From the NCBI RefSeq assembly GCF_030272615.1, contig NC_081411.1, positions 210,327,744 through 210,391,743 on the forward strand: DNA of 64,000 nt. The letters run 5' to 3'. Position 1 is the stretch's first letter. Each line of letters opens with the position of its first letter. Below the pieces are notes generated by a model. It worked only from the letters and a program-made list of their open reading frames with translations, was not told the origin of the DNA and made no database searches. The position numbers and the translations under genes are program-made. Shown piece by piece: positions 35,011-46,559 of this stretch. This DNA comes from Cryptomeria japonica. Lineage: Eukaryota > Streptophyta > Pinopsida > Cupressales > Cupressaceae.

Positions 35011-35918
35011 TACTGCCTTGATCTTACTATCCTTTACAATATTATCAAAATTCATATGACAAAGTCTCCTATGCCATATCCAACTGTCATCAAACTTCAC
35101 AATCAGACACTAACTAATCTTGTCATTCAGCTGAAATAGGTTTCTTTTGGTCTGCTTACCGGTGGCAATAAGTTCACCACTCTTTCTAATTATTTTGCAA
35201 ACTCCACTTTTGAACTCTAGACTGAGTCCTTTGTCATTTAGCTGAGAAACACTCAAAAGGTTGTTCTTAAGGCCTTCCACCTAGTAGACATCATCTACAC
35301 TGCTCTTTCCATTTAGTGAGATGGATCCTTTTCCTTTCACCATGCAAGGTGCATTGTTTCCAAACCGGACAACACCTCCATCATATTCTTCCAGAGACAG
35401 AAACTTTCTCTAGTCACCGGTCATGTGGCAAGAATACCTGCTATCAATGATCCACTCATTAGAGTTGTCAATGCAAGAGACAAGGGCTTTCTGATCAAAC
35501 ACCTCTTCCTTCAAAGCTACAAACACTATATCCTCATTCTCTTCATCCTCAGATTATTCATTAGTAACACCTTCATCCACTACAACAAGAGAATTTCTCC
35601 TACATCCTCCTTTATACTTTCCAAACCTTTCCTATTTATCCTTATTGCCATTGTTAGGACATTTAATAGCTATATGTCCTATCTTATTGCAGGAAAAACA
35701 TTTTAGAGGAGCTTACCTCTATATTTTCTGGTGCCTTTTGGCAGTCTCTTGGCAAGAAGAGCTTCAAACTCCATCAGATTCCCCTCATCATCAATGTCTC
35801 TGCTTGGCCTAGATTCATAACTAGTGTTGATTTCCTTCCCTCTTCTAGTTGGTACGGAGGAAACAGACGCTCTAAAGGCTGATTTTGTCTTCTAAACACT
35901 ACCATCATAGCTATTCAA
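35011..35918 (-). pseudogene. Copia-F gag end, protease and pre-integrase remnant
   Basis: Minus-strand region left of the inner insertion. The gag zinc knuckle reads CFSCNKIGHIAIKC and is intact (CX2CX4HX4C, near 35655-35710). The protease reads IIDSRYSCHMTGD, where Arg replaces the Gly of the expected catalytic DSG. Next come YDGGVVRFGNNAPCMVKGKG, the end motif LKNNLLSVSQLNDKGL and the pre-integrase WHRRLCHMNFDNIVK. The gag frame continues across the inner element at 43276. Confidence 0.82.
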
Positions 35919-36973
35919 TGTTGGATTAATGATGATTGTAATATATTCATCACTTGTTGTCATTAATGAAACACTCTCACACACATATATGATTACATTG
36001 ACTACCGGTGTAACTTCAATTGGTTTACACTACCAACTGGTATGTTTAAGGTCTATCTCTAATTGGTACTTTGTGTCAACTGGTATGCGCATAAGAGATA
36101 ACCTGTGACTACACTAAGTCGACATGAAAATAAAGATGAAGATCAAGATCAAGATCAAGTGGAAGATTTTAGGACAATGATTCACTAGTTTTATTCCAAT
36201 CGGTATTGACTGTTCTAACCGGTATTTGATTTTTGGATGAGTTATGTCTAAATATCTAGATACATTGCACCTAGGAAATTGTGTTCCTATGGCGGACATA
36301 ATATTTGTATGTCTATTTAAAGACATCTTTGTGAATCATTTTAAAAGAGGAGATGATGATGAGAGAACATATATAGAAGAGGTGATCTATGCGAGTACTT
36401 TTATTAAAGAGCGATAAGTGTTTAGATGGAGAGAAGTGTTGAATGTACTTAGAATGATCTGATCAAGCAATTTTTGTGCTACTCAGAATAGATCAAATCT
36501 TTCTTGTTATTTTCTAAGCATTACAACATAATAAAATCCCCTAAGAAGGTAAGCTCTAACAAGATTCATTTTACAAATCCTCTAACAAGGTGATCCACTA
36601 GTTTGGATTCTAAAATCCTCCAAAAAGGTTACTCTCAAGAGGGTAGTACTCTTAATAGGGTATAAGCTTCTAATCAAGTTTGGGATCTCTAACAAGATTC
36701 GCTCCTAGCAGAGCTCTTTGTAAGACCTTAACCGGTCAGTTTTCTATTACTACAGATAGTTAACTTGTGAGTTCCATTTCAGCATGGTTTTTACTTATTT
36801 GGGTTTTCCATGTATAAACACTTGTGTTATGGTGGATATTGTTATTTCATTTTGGATAGCATGTATTTTGTTCAAATTCTTAGTTAAGTTCATCTATCAG
36901 TTGGTGTTTAAAGTTGTTCTTATTTTGGTGTCACTGATTCACTCCCCCCTCTCAGCGCTTTTCAAGACCATCA
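35919..36973 (+). repeat. LTR-G 5' LTR
   Basis: 1,055-bp repeat starting TGTTGGATTAATGATG and ending GACCATCA. It contains reiterated CTAACAAGGT-like motifs at about 36540-36730 and the CATGGTTTTT...GGGTTTTCCATG motif at 36783-36812. Confidence 0.92.
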
Positions 36974-36974
36974 A

Positions 36975-36987
36975 TTGGTATCAAAGC
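36975..36987 (+). other. LTR-G primer binding site
   Basis: TTGGTATCAAAGC begins one base after the LTR. It differs from the standard copia site by one base (A for G). Confidence 0.88.
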
Positions 36988-37035
36988 CTAAATTATTTGA
37001 AGCCTAACTGCTTAGAAGGAAATCTTGAAACTACC

Positions 37036-38331
37036 ATGGGGGACATAAGCTACTTTGAGATGGTTAGAGAGCTAGATGCTAGCAGAAATGAGATTCAATC
37101 CCTCAGGGGAAAACTAAAAGTTTGTCAAACCAAAAGGAGAGTTTTATCTGAAAAACTGTTAGAAATATCTAACAATAGTTCTTCAGATGAAGCCAATATT
37201 GATGCTTTAGCAGAAGAAGTTGAAAATTTGCAGGGTGAGAAACTGAATCTAAGGAGAGAGGTAGAAGGTTTCACTATCTACATGAGTCAGGAACTGGAAG
37301 CCAGAAGAGTTGCTGAAGATCTGATTTAGGTAAGAGATCAGGAGATCATAAAGATCAAACGAGAAAAAGATACTATATATGAGGACTTAATTGTTGAAAC
37401 AGAAGAAAAGGAAAACCTAAAGCTAGACCTTGATTTGGCATCATCTCTGAAAGAAAATGTGTCTAAGAATAATGAAGATCTTGTCAAAAATCTTACTAAA
37501 GCCAATGAGAAATTGGAGAAGTTCGTCAAAAGTTCTACCATGCTGGAAGAACAAATTCAATCACAGAGAATGAAGGGTGATATCTCTGGACTTGGTTTTC
37601 ATACAACTAAAAAAGGTGAATCCTCCAGTACAAAGAGTAACTATCCAAAGAACAAAACTACTTCTAAAGTAAATAAGACTACCGGTAAGAAGGGTTTTAA
37701 ACCTGTCTACTTTATTTTCCATAAGCCCTGTTATACTGCAAATGTTTGTGCAAGAAAACCTAAAAGAAATGCAAGTTACATTACTAATGCTAGGTATGTG
37801 TCTAGAAAGTTTGAAGGTCATTGCTACACTTGTGGAATGTAAGGGCATAAATATATTGAGTGTAGATATGGATCAAACAATCCTATACCACACATGCATT
37901 CTAAACCAAATGGTGACTAGATAAGGAATTTTGATAATCAGGTGAACAGGAACTGGCGAAGATCCTATGACAACCGGTTTAGTCCATTTGAAATGGAAAA
38001 GGTAACAAATGTTGTTTGTACCTTTTGTAATAACTTTGGTCATGTGGCTATGAACTATAGAAAAAGTATAGGAAGAGGAAATGTAGGACCCTAGAGATCA
38101 TCTTGTATGGTCTATTATCACTGCAACAAACCAGGGCACTTACCAAAGTTTTGCAGATCAAGGAATAGTAAACCGGTCAACTCTTTCAAGGATCAGAAAG
38201 GCAAGCAGAAAATTGATGTTGAGGAAACCAGAGAAGATATGAACCACACTTGGAAAAAGAAAAGCAAAGAATTTCCTCTAGAGGAAACCTTTCCTTCACC
38301 TAGTGAAAGGAATCCAACACTGGTAACTTAA
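37036..38331 (+). pseudogene. LTR-G ORF1, gag-like coiled-coil/zinc-knuckle protein
   Basis: A single reading frame of 432 codons starts at ATG 37036 (MGDISYFEMVRELDASRNE). It has four in-frame stops (37327, 37840, 37918, 38092) and no frameshift. Residues about 1-175 are charged and heptad-like, consistent with coiled coil. After a Lys/Ser-rich linker come four decayed CCHC-type knuckles: FIFHKPCYTANVC, CYTCGM(stop)GHKYIEC, CTFCNNFGHVAMNY and YYHCNKPGHLPKFC. Each has lost one or more ligands or is interrupted. The likely role was RNA packaging, as for gag. The usual copia gag domain is not recognisable. All four stops can arise from a Gln codon by one C-to-T change. No copia protease follows. 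Confidence 0.72.
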
Positions 38332-38777
38332 GCATGTCTAACACAGCTAAGGGGAGCGTAATGGTAAAACATCTCTGAACCCCTTTTGTAAAATGAGTGG
38401 GAAAGAATTTTTTAATTTTGGTGGCTTTTTTTTGATGTGTTATCAACTGGTATTTCACTTAAGTGGTAAATAAAAACTAGGGTTTGTAACCTAAAAGTGG
38501 GAGCATTTATTGTGGTTGGTAAAAAGGGTAAAAACAAGTTTTACCTTATCATTTTTACCCTCTCTTTTGAAAAAGGAAAATTGAAGTGATTGCAAAGCAG
38601 AACAAGATTGTCTTGGTGTAAATTGGTGAATTGCTTTATGATTAAAGAAATCAAGTTGAATCAGAAGTTGCAAAGAAGCAAACATGTGTGCATTTGAATA
38701 ATTCAACCGAGAAACAGAGAGACATACAAGATACAAGGTATTTCTTTGTATACCACTTCAAAACTTGTTTATCTAGA
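38332..38777 (+). other. LTR-G spacer between ORF1 and ORF2
   Basis: 446 bp without a supported frame. A separate promoter or splice acceptor for ORF2 could lie here, but I cannot identify one with confidence. Confidence 0.4.
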
Positions 38778-41700
38778 ATGGCATCTACTTATAAGTCTGT
38801 AGAGAGGTTGATGATCACTACTGAGCTTGAAGAAGATCTAAAGGTAGATGAAATTATGTCTTATAATGCATTACCACAAGTCCCGAGTGGTGTTGTGGTC
38901 AAAGGTGATTTGTCTAGCTATATAGATTGCAAAATTGAAGACTTGGGAACTCTTCACATCTATACTCAGTTGAAATCACTCTGTAATAAGGATGGAAAGA
39001 CTGAAACAAAATATGCTAGTGTTTTTGAAAAAGGGTTTCATAATGCCGCCTACTTTTTTGAATATTTTGAGGATGATCACATAAGAATAATTTTGAGTCG
39101 ATTCCATGGAGAGAATATGTATCTGGAGAGGACTCACACAATAACTAGGGAAACTATTAGGGTTGTAACGGGTTATTGCTCAACCGGTGAAATTCCCGTG
39201 TTAAGGAGAATTTCAAAAGATACTGTCAACAAGTTAACCGGTTCTACATCTAATGGGCATTCTTTTTCTATCAACAATATTAGAGACCCTGCAGTAAAGC
39301 TTACAACAATGGTGATAGGCTACCAGGTAATTTACTCTAGTAGACTTAACAATGTTCCATCTGCAACAATTCATACAGCATATAGAATGATTGTTGGTAA
39401 TGCAGATTATGATATTTATGAAGCTATCAGAGTCAAGTTATTTTAAAATTTGAAATCCATTAAGAAGGACAATTCTCAAAAATTCAAATATGGTCAGCTA
39501 TTAGCCGTGTTATTTTTCTATTTTCATAACTTTCTACCGGGTATAGGTGACATTGAATGGTCCAAAGAACAACTGGTCAATGCATAGATCAAGAACAACA
39601 TTAAAGCTATGAAGAATACTTTTCTGCTGCCATGAAAAAGTACTTTAATGAATTCTAGAAGAAGATGAGCTTGAGAATGAGGTTACTTGAAGATGTGGTA
39701 AAACACTTTGAAAAAGACATAGTCTTCACAGTTACCACTGACTTTTGCTTGATGAAAGCAATTGCACCTAGAGAGGAAGAGATGGAAGATATGAGCTACG
39801 AGGTTATTCATGACTTACAAGTTGGCTATGCTAATACCCTATTAGCATCACCAAAGATAAAAAGAAGGCAAAATTGGACACCTTGGTAGTCCAAGTTGCA
39901 CCAACTGAAACCGATACTGCACCTGTAGCTAAAGAAAAGGGAAAGAAAAAGAAATATGATGAAAAATATCCTATGAAGAAGACTACAAGGGTGACTCGAA
40001 GTGTCCTAACCAAGAAGGAACCAGTACCTAAAATATCTGAGAAGAAGGAGAGTTCACCAAAGAAGAGGAATAGGAAACTGATTTTCCAACTAGAGTCTGA
40101 GGGTAGAGATTCTTAAGAAGAACCAAAGAAGGAAAAAGCAACCGGTAGAACACCTAAGAAGGTAAAGGTAGTGCGAAAGGCAATTACACCTATATATATT
40201 GCCACCTACAAACCTGACACAATATTTGAGAGAACAATGAAGTCATTGGGAAGAAACTGGTATGTCAAAGAACATTATGATTCTTTTACAGAAGATGAGA
40301 AAAAGCATGTACTCCAATAGGTAATAACCTATTTGGGTCATTATAGTAGATTTCTGCATGAGTTGGAGAAAGATATTTCAGTCTCTTTGTATAATACTTT
40401 GTTAGATAAATGGGAAAAAGCCATTCAATTAGAAAAGAAGATTATTGATGAAGTATTTGTACAGTATTTTCCCAATCTATCATCAAATGGAATTAGTGCA
40501 TTAACTGAGGAATACAAAGCATATTTTAATTTTAATGTAAGAAGACTAAAGCTTCTTAATGCAAAAAGGTCATTTGTTGAGTCTGAGACACATCAACTAG
40601 CCTATATAATCAAAAAGAGGGAAGAAGTCATCCACTCAAGTAGTAAGGATGATACTACAGAAGATGTTCCTCAACTAGAAATGGATGAAGAAATTGTTCA
40701 AGCTAACGTAGTCTATCCAACCAAGAAGAAGGATGATCCCATTATTATTGTTGATGAAGATGTTCAAGACATAGTAGACTTATTTGGAGACATTACTACA
40801 CCAGATATGGATCCTCCTACAATCACAGAAGTACAGGTTACATCAGGTGATCAACCGGGTAATCAACTAAAAGTGGTCAATGAACTGGCAACTGAACAAC
40901 TAGAGAAACCCCAATCTCCACTGGCCATTGATATTAGTCAAAAGGAGTCTACTGAGGAAGCTATTACTTAGCAAACATAAGATACAATAGAGAAAAACAT
41001 AGAAAGAGCCATCATTAAGAGTATACCCTCTGAACCGGCAAAGCAAGAACTACTTGATGATGATGATGATGACTCTTTAATTATTTCAGGACCTATTGAC
41101 ATGAATCCCTTGAGTGCATCTGAAATGATGAATATTTCTAATGTTATGCAATCTCATACACACAAGAAGAGATTTAAAGAGAAAAGAATTGAGGCAGAGA
41201 CAATCCAGAATGTAATTGAAATTTTGTTTGGTTTACTACCAAAAACCTCTGTCGTACATCTTCCCACTCCTATCAGCAAACTTGGTTAGTTAGTTGCAGA
41301 TGCATCTAATCAAATCAAATCACTTGAAGATGCAGCTCAAATATTTGCTGAGAAGAGCCACAAGAAGGCATATGGAGATAAACTGGCTAAGCACATTGAA
41401 AATAGCAAAATGGCTTTATCTCATAATGGCAGTCTGTTAAAGAAAGCTATTGAATCTAGAGGAAAGTATCTTGCCTCTACCTCCAATATTACTTTATTTT
41501 ATTATGATATTTCTAAGAATCAAGTTGAAACTAAGTAGGAAATTGAAAGGTTATGCAAGGCATATGTCCCACTCTAGGACTCCATTTATGCCTTTAACTG
41601 ATCTATCAATGAAGTGCATGACATATTGAACCAAAATGATAATGAGAGAGCTAATAGATTCTAATCTCTATGAGATCTCAAGAGACAGCTCACCTCATAG

Positions 41701-41817
41701 ATTGACATTCTTTAGAGAGCCTACTCCAATGCAGAAGCTATTCCTCCTACTCCTGAAACCTGCACGATCGACTCAATGAAACAATTCTATTCCTAGCTAT
41801 TGTCTAGCTTTGACTAA
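38778..41817 (+). pseudogene. LTR-G ORF2, large protein of unknown family
   Basis: It starts at ATG 38778 (MASTYKSVERLMITTELEED) and ends at the stop 41815-41817, about 1,013 codons. There are at least two frameshifts (near 39640 and 39890) and several in-frame stops, the first at 39444. Recognisable features are an aromatic-rich amino half (FFEYFEDDHIRIILSRFHGE, VTGYCSTGEIPVLRRISKD, FKYGQLLAVLFFYFHNFLPG) and a strongly basic stretch at about 39916-40090 (KEKGKKKKY...KKRNRK) that could be a nuclear-localisation signal. A helical region follows at 40333-40640, then an acidic DDDDDD run at about 41055 and a helical, coiled-coil-like carboxyl part. I do not recognise the family and see no reverse transcriptase, integrase or envelope signature. 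It may be an accessory protein of this element lineage or a captured host gene. Confidence 0.6.
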
Positions 41818-42182
41818 TAGATAACATACTAGAACCATGGGATAATGGTCTATCCTAGATGAAGCAAAACTTCAATACTATTTTCATGAGAATAGCCAAT
41901 GCATGAACTTGTTTAAAATTGTAATATATGATGAACACTTTGATACAGATTTTTTATATATGTATATATTTTGCTTTTTCATTTTGGCATTGTTGTCAAA
42001 GGGGGAGTAATAATATGTATGTGTGTTTTTGAAAATTCTATATTTATGCATGCATTAAGGGGGATTATTGCATTAAAAGGGGAATATGAGTATATATGTA
42101 AATATGTTGTGTATGCACACTTAGTGGTATTGTATTACTATAAAATTTTCTAAGTGTTTCCATCAATGCCAAAGGGGGAGAT
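41818..42182 (+). other. LTR-G 3' untranslated region with two purine tracts
   Basis: Noncoding stretch between ORF2 and the 3' LTR. It contains a purine tract at 41986-42007 (GCATTGTTGTCAAAGGGGGA core), further G-runs near 42058 and 42080, and the terminal polypurine tract AAAGGGGGAGAT at 42171-42182. The first and last are shared with copia-F. Confidence 0.8.
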
Positions 42183-43275
42183 TGTTGGTTTGATGATGAT
42201 TGTAATGTATTCATCACTTGTTGTCATTGATGAAACACTCTCACACACATATATGATTACATTGAATACCGGTGTAACTTCAATTGGTTTACACTACCAA
42301 CTGCTATCTTTAAGGTCTATCTCTAACCTGTACTTTTTGTCAACCGATATGCGCATAAGAGATAACCTATGACTACACTAAGTTGGCATCAAAATAAAAA
42401 TGAAGATGAAGATGAAGATCAAGTGGAAGATTCCAAGACAATGATTCACTAGTTTTATTCCAACCGGTATTTGATTTTGTGATGAGTTACTAGCACCGTT
42501 TTCTTAGCAGTCATTTTTGTGATGAGTTATGTTTAAATGTCTAGATACACTGCACCTAGGAAATTGTGTTCTTATGGCTGACATAATATTTCTATGTCTA
42601 TTTAAAGACATCTTGGAGAATCATTTTAAAATAGGAGATGATGATGAGAGAACAGATATAGAAGAGGTGCCCTATGTGAATACTTTTTCTAAAGAGCAAT
42701 AAGTGTTTAGATGGAGAGCAGTGTTGAATGTACTTATAATGATCTGATTAAGAAAGTTTTGTGCTACTCAGAACATATCAAATCTATCATGTTGTTTTCT
42801 AATCATTACAATAGAATAAAATCCCCTAACCAGGTAAGCTCTAACAAGCTTCATTGTACAAATCCTCTAACAAGGTGATCCATTAGTTTGGATTCTGAAA
42901 TCCTCCAGCAAGGTTACTCTTAATAGGGTAGTACTCTTAACAGGGTATAAGCTTCTAATCAAGCTTCGAATCTCTAACAAGATTCGCTCCTAGCAGAACT
43001 CTTTGTAAGACCTTAACCAGTTAGTTTTCTAATACTGTAGGTAGTTAACTTGTGAGTTCCATCTCTCCATGGTTTTTACCTATTTGGGTTTTCCACGTAT
43101 AAACACTTATGTTATGGTGGATATTATACTTTATCTGGATGTTGTTATTTCATTTTAGATAGCATGTATTTTGTTCAAATTCTTAGTTAAGTTCATCTAC
43201 CGGTTAGTGTTTAAAGTTGTGCTTGTTTTGGTGTCACTGAGTCACCCCCCCTCTCAGTGCTTTTCAAAACCATCA
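42183..43275 (+). repeat. LTR-G 3' LTR
   Basis: 1,093-bp partner of 35919-36973, longer by small insertions. One near 42485-42530 repeats GTGATGAGTTA, and one near 43126-43142 follows GTGGATATT. It ends AACCATCA, and TTCAA follows. Confidence 0.92.
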
Positions 43276-43853
43276 TTCAATTCATATGTAGTCAACTTTG
43301 CAATGATAAAGTCTAGACATACCTTTGTCTTGTCGATAGACCTTAACTCCTGAATAGTGGCAACCATGATTGCATAGACCAGTAACAATGATCTCAGAAC
43401 TTTACTGACAATGGTGGCATCATCAATTGTTCCACCAGTGCTCTTGATATCTCCAGCCACTGTCTTGATCCTTATGCCATATTTCTAAATGGTCTCACCT
43501 TCAACCATCCTCATGTCTGCAAATTTTCCTCTGAGGCTTTCTTTCTTAGCCTGCTTGACATGCTCATCACCACCATAAATGGTTTCCAGTGTGTCCTATA
43601 CATCCTTAGGATTGTCCTTATGTTGTACATAAATGAACTCAATATCAGATAGGCTACTAATAAGGGCTTCCATGACTTGCCCATTTTCTTGAATCTCTCT
43701 TTTTTGATCATCGGTCAGAGTGCTAGTGGGGATTACATAGGCATTCTCAACATAGCTCCATTGTTGAACACCCAAACTCTTGATATAAATCTTCACTCTG
43801 TCCTTCCATATTTTGAAGTTATCCCTATTGACCTTAGGACCTTCCCTCTTCAT
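43276..43853 (-). pseudogene. Copia-F gag remnant, amino-terminal part
   Basis: Minus-strand copia gag starting at the ATG complementary to 43851-43853 (MKREGPKVNRDNFKIWKDRV). Further recognisable parts are MEALISSLSDIEFIYVQ, DTLETIYGGDEHVKQAK, FADMRMVEGETI and VSKVLRSLLLVYAIMVATIQ. Stops occur at DV*DTLE and ETI*KYG. The inner element interrupts it at position 43275. The TTCAA at 43276-43280 is one copy of its target duplication. Confidence 0.83.
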
Positions 43854-43913
43854 TATTAAAGTAGGATCTTTTGCCTCAAGTGGTTAAGCTTATATCACTG
43901 AGGACCTAGAGTT

Positions 43914-43925
43914 GCTCTGATACCA
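43914..43925 (-). other. Copia-F primer binding site
   Basis: The minus-strand reading is TGGTATCAGAGC, the full plant tRNA-Met primer sequence, two bases inside the 5' LTR. Confidence 0.92.
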
Positions 43926-43927
43926 AT

Positions 43928-45342
43928 TGATGAATAATGATGAACAACTAATACCCTAATTTGTACTAAGAGGGGGGGGTGAATCAATACAGAAAAAAAA
44001 TTTCTTCAATATTTTGACACTCTCCTTATAAAGATAATTGGTTGTCTATAGTGTTGTACTTAACCATAGCTATACCAATTAAACATAAATACTTTCGATA
44101 GATAAACCAGTTGACCAAAAGTACTTAAAACAACATTCAATAGATCTCAGATCTTGATAGCTACTTTACTAGTTTAGTCATGCATGAGTTGCATCAATAA
44201 TACTACAATCATTTAGCACTTCATGCATATTCAAATTTAATCAAAAACTACTCAATCATCACATGAAAACTCACAACTCATAACACACATATTTTTCGCG
44301 TGGAAACCCAAATGGGAAAAACCATGGTGGGGATGAATACCCACAAGCTTGTTTTGAACTCTTTTGAAGTCGGCTTTGTTAGGAGCCTAGTCTAGTTAAA
44401 GACTTTACAATAAGGTTCTGTTAGGAACTGATCCTGTTAGGGATCACCCGATTAAGGGATGGCTATATACCCTATTAAAGGTTGAAACCCTATTAATGGT
44501 TATCTCACTAGAGGATTTAAATAACTCAATGAGCTTGAGTCACCTTGTTAGAGGATCTACAACAAGCCTGTTAAAGCTACCGGGTCAAGGGATTTTCCTT
44601 CTGGTGAAATGGTTAGAAGTCAATAGGTAAAGCTCTGATCTAATAATAGCAATACTTGCTAAGGCAGATCCTTTTCAGCTCCTCTCCTCTGCAATCACAC
44701 TCTACAGATTCCACACCCTGGTTTTGCAAGTATCTCTGCAGACACAAACACAACATTTGCCAATACAAACAATAATAAACATCATCAACCTTATAGACAA
44801 CAATTAGGTCAGTAGCATTAACCCTAAACCCTAAACAATTTTAGTACAATTACAAGTGGTCCAATCCTCACCGTCCAAACATATTGCATAGAGTAAAATG
44901 ATCTTAAATAAATCTCAAGTCATTTTGCATCGTTTGATCCTCACCACATCTGGAAAATTGTAACCCATAACAAGCTCTTCATACACTGCTCAGAAAATTG
45001 TGCATTCCTGAGGTAGGCATTCAATGCATTCGATCTTTATGTCCAAGATCCTCAAGGAAATCCTTCACATGTACATAACTGACATGATATCCTGATCCTT
45101 ATCCTTATTGTTCACAAAACACCATTGGTTGCACCGCATAAGCCAAACCAAAAACCCTAGAGCTAAACAAAGACTACGAACTAGTAGTCACACTTAGTGA
45201 ACCCTGACTGCGAACCCCGACATTTATTCACACCATCTCGGTTGACTATAGACACTTCCTATCCTCATACTGGTTCACCTTCTTGAACACATATTGACAT
45301 CAATGCCAACATATATTGTCACTGCTTCATCATATGCCAACA
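43928..45342 (-). repeat. Copia-F 5' LTR
   Basis: 1,415-bp partner of 30688-32077, with scattered substitutions and small indels between them, so the insertion is not recent. It carries the same telomere-like unit near 44820 and the same reiterated motif region at about 44340-44600. Confidence 0.9.
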
Positions 45343-45347
45343 ATCTG

Positions 45348-46480
45348 GTTCCTTTTGGGGTAACTGTTTCTCCAAGTGTGCAATACTGTCCTCACTAAAT
45401 TCTAGTTCATGATAATTATGAAGATATGCAATGTTTAATATAGGTGAAATACTCAGACTATCCAATAACTCCACTTCATATGCATTCCCAGAACTAAACT
45501 TTCTCAAAATTCTGCAAGGTCCAAACTTTCTCATCTTCAACTTGTTATAACTTGCAACTGGGAATCTTTCTTTTCTTAGATACACCATCACTTCATTTCC
45601 AACTTCAAATTCCTTGTGTCTCCTCTTCTCATCCACCTTCTCCTTATACTTGATTTTCATGTCCTCCAGATGTTGCTTAACTTGAATATGTAAGTCCTTC
45701 ATGTGATCTACAAATTATTCTTCTTTTGAACTTCTCTAGTCTTCACTGTTAATATCTCTTAATTATGATATACCTCTAGGGTGTACTCCAGTAACAATCT
45801 CAAAAGGTGTTCTTCAGATACTCCTATTTACTAAATTATTATAGACAAACTCTTCTTGTGCAAGAATCAAATCCCAACTTCTGATTTTATCTCCACCTAA
45901 ACATCTCCACAAATTTCCCAAGCTCTAGTTAACTACTTATGTCTGTCCATTAGTCTATGGATGAAAAGTAGAATTGAACTTCAAAACTGTCTTCATCTTC
46001 TTCTAAAGTATTCTCCAAAAATAGCCAACAAACTTAGTGTCTCTATTTGAAACTATACTCTTAGGTAATCCATGCAATCTCACCACTTCCTTTAAAAATA
46101 GGTCTACTACTTGTAATGCATCTGATGTCTTCTTATGAGGTATGAAATGAACCATCTTCGTGAATCTATCCACTACCACAAATATAGAATCATTCCCTCT
46201 CGGTGTTTTAGGAAATCCAAGTATGAAATCCATGCATATATCCTCCCAAGGTCTTACCAGTACAGTCAAAGGTTTATACAAGCCTAAATTCTGACTACTA
46301 CTCTTTGCAACTTGACACACTATACAAATTTGCACATATTTCCTAACATCCTTATTAATCTAGGTCCAAAAGTAATTCTCACTTACCAGTGCTATTGTTT
46401 TGGCAACACCAAAATATCTAGGTAATCCTCCACTGTGTTTCTCCTTTATCAGATTCTCCCTCATAGAAATCTTAGCTATG
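45348..46480 (-). pseudogene. Gypsy-1 integrase remnant
   Basis: Minus-strand integrase. The block at 46003-46335 reads CIVCQVAKSSSQNLGLYKPL (CX2C end of the zinc region), WEDICMDFILGFPKTPRGND and FVVVDRFTKMVHFIPHKKT. Here the usual SDRD has become SNRD in VSNRDTKFVGYFW. The carboxyl part at 45350-45702 reads KRRHKEFEVGNEVMVYLRKE, YNKLKMRKFGPCRILRKF and NAYEVELLDS, ending HNYHELEF just before the chromodomain. The central part at 45703-46000 is broken by stops. Confidence 0.85.
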
Positions 46481-46559
46481 CACAACTAAACTCCTCAGAA
46501 TAACATCCCATCCTGAATGAAGTAATCCAACCACTTGCTTCTATCTACTATAACCGGGT

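Larger units (their letters stand above)
35919..43275 (+). mobile_element. LTR-G, non-autonomous LTR element nested in copia-F
   Basis: Plus-strand element of 7,357 bp with LTRs 35919-36973 and 42183-43275, a perfect TTCAA target duplication (35914-35918 and 43276-43280), a tRNA-Met primer site and a polypurine tract. The internal 5.2 kb encodes ORF1 (37036-38331, coiled coil plus four decayed CCHC knuckles) and ORF2 (38778-41817, unknown family). I found no protease, integrase, reverse transcriptase or RNase H motifs in any frame. The primer site and termini are copia-like. It shares the polypurine region, a second purine tract and LTR repeat motifs with the surrounding copia-F, so proteins of that family could have moved it. 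Confidence 0.9.
30688..45342 (-). mobile_element. Copia-F, outer LTR element of the nest
   Basis: Minus-strand Ty1/copia element with long LTRs (30688-32077 and 43928-45342) and a perfect ATCTG target duplication at 30683-30687 and 45343-45347. It has a tRNA-Met primer site at 43914-43925 and a polypurine tract beside the left LTR. The minus-strand order gag, protease, integrase, reverse transcriptase, RNase H is copia-type. Its gag is cut by the plus-strand inner element at 35919-43275. Without that insertion the element would be about 7.3 kb. It sits inside the gypsy pol gene. All reading frames contain stops or shifts. Confidence 0.93.

Noticed and set aside
36120-36165. GATCAA/GAAGAT simple repeat as an independent microsatellite
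   Set aside because: It is part of the LTR-G LTR, and its partner LTR has the equivalent stretch near 42400.
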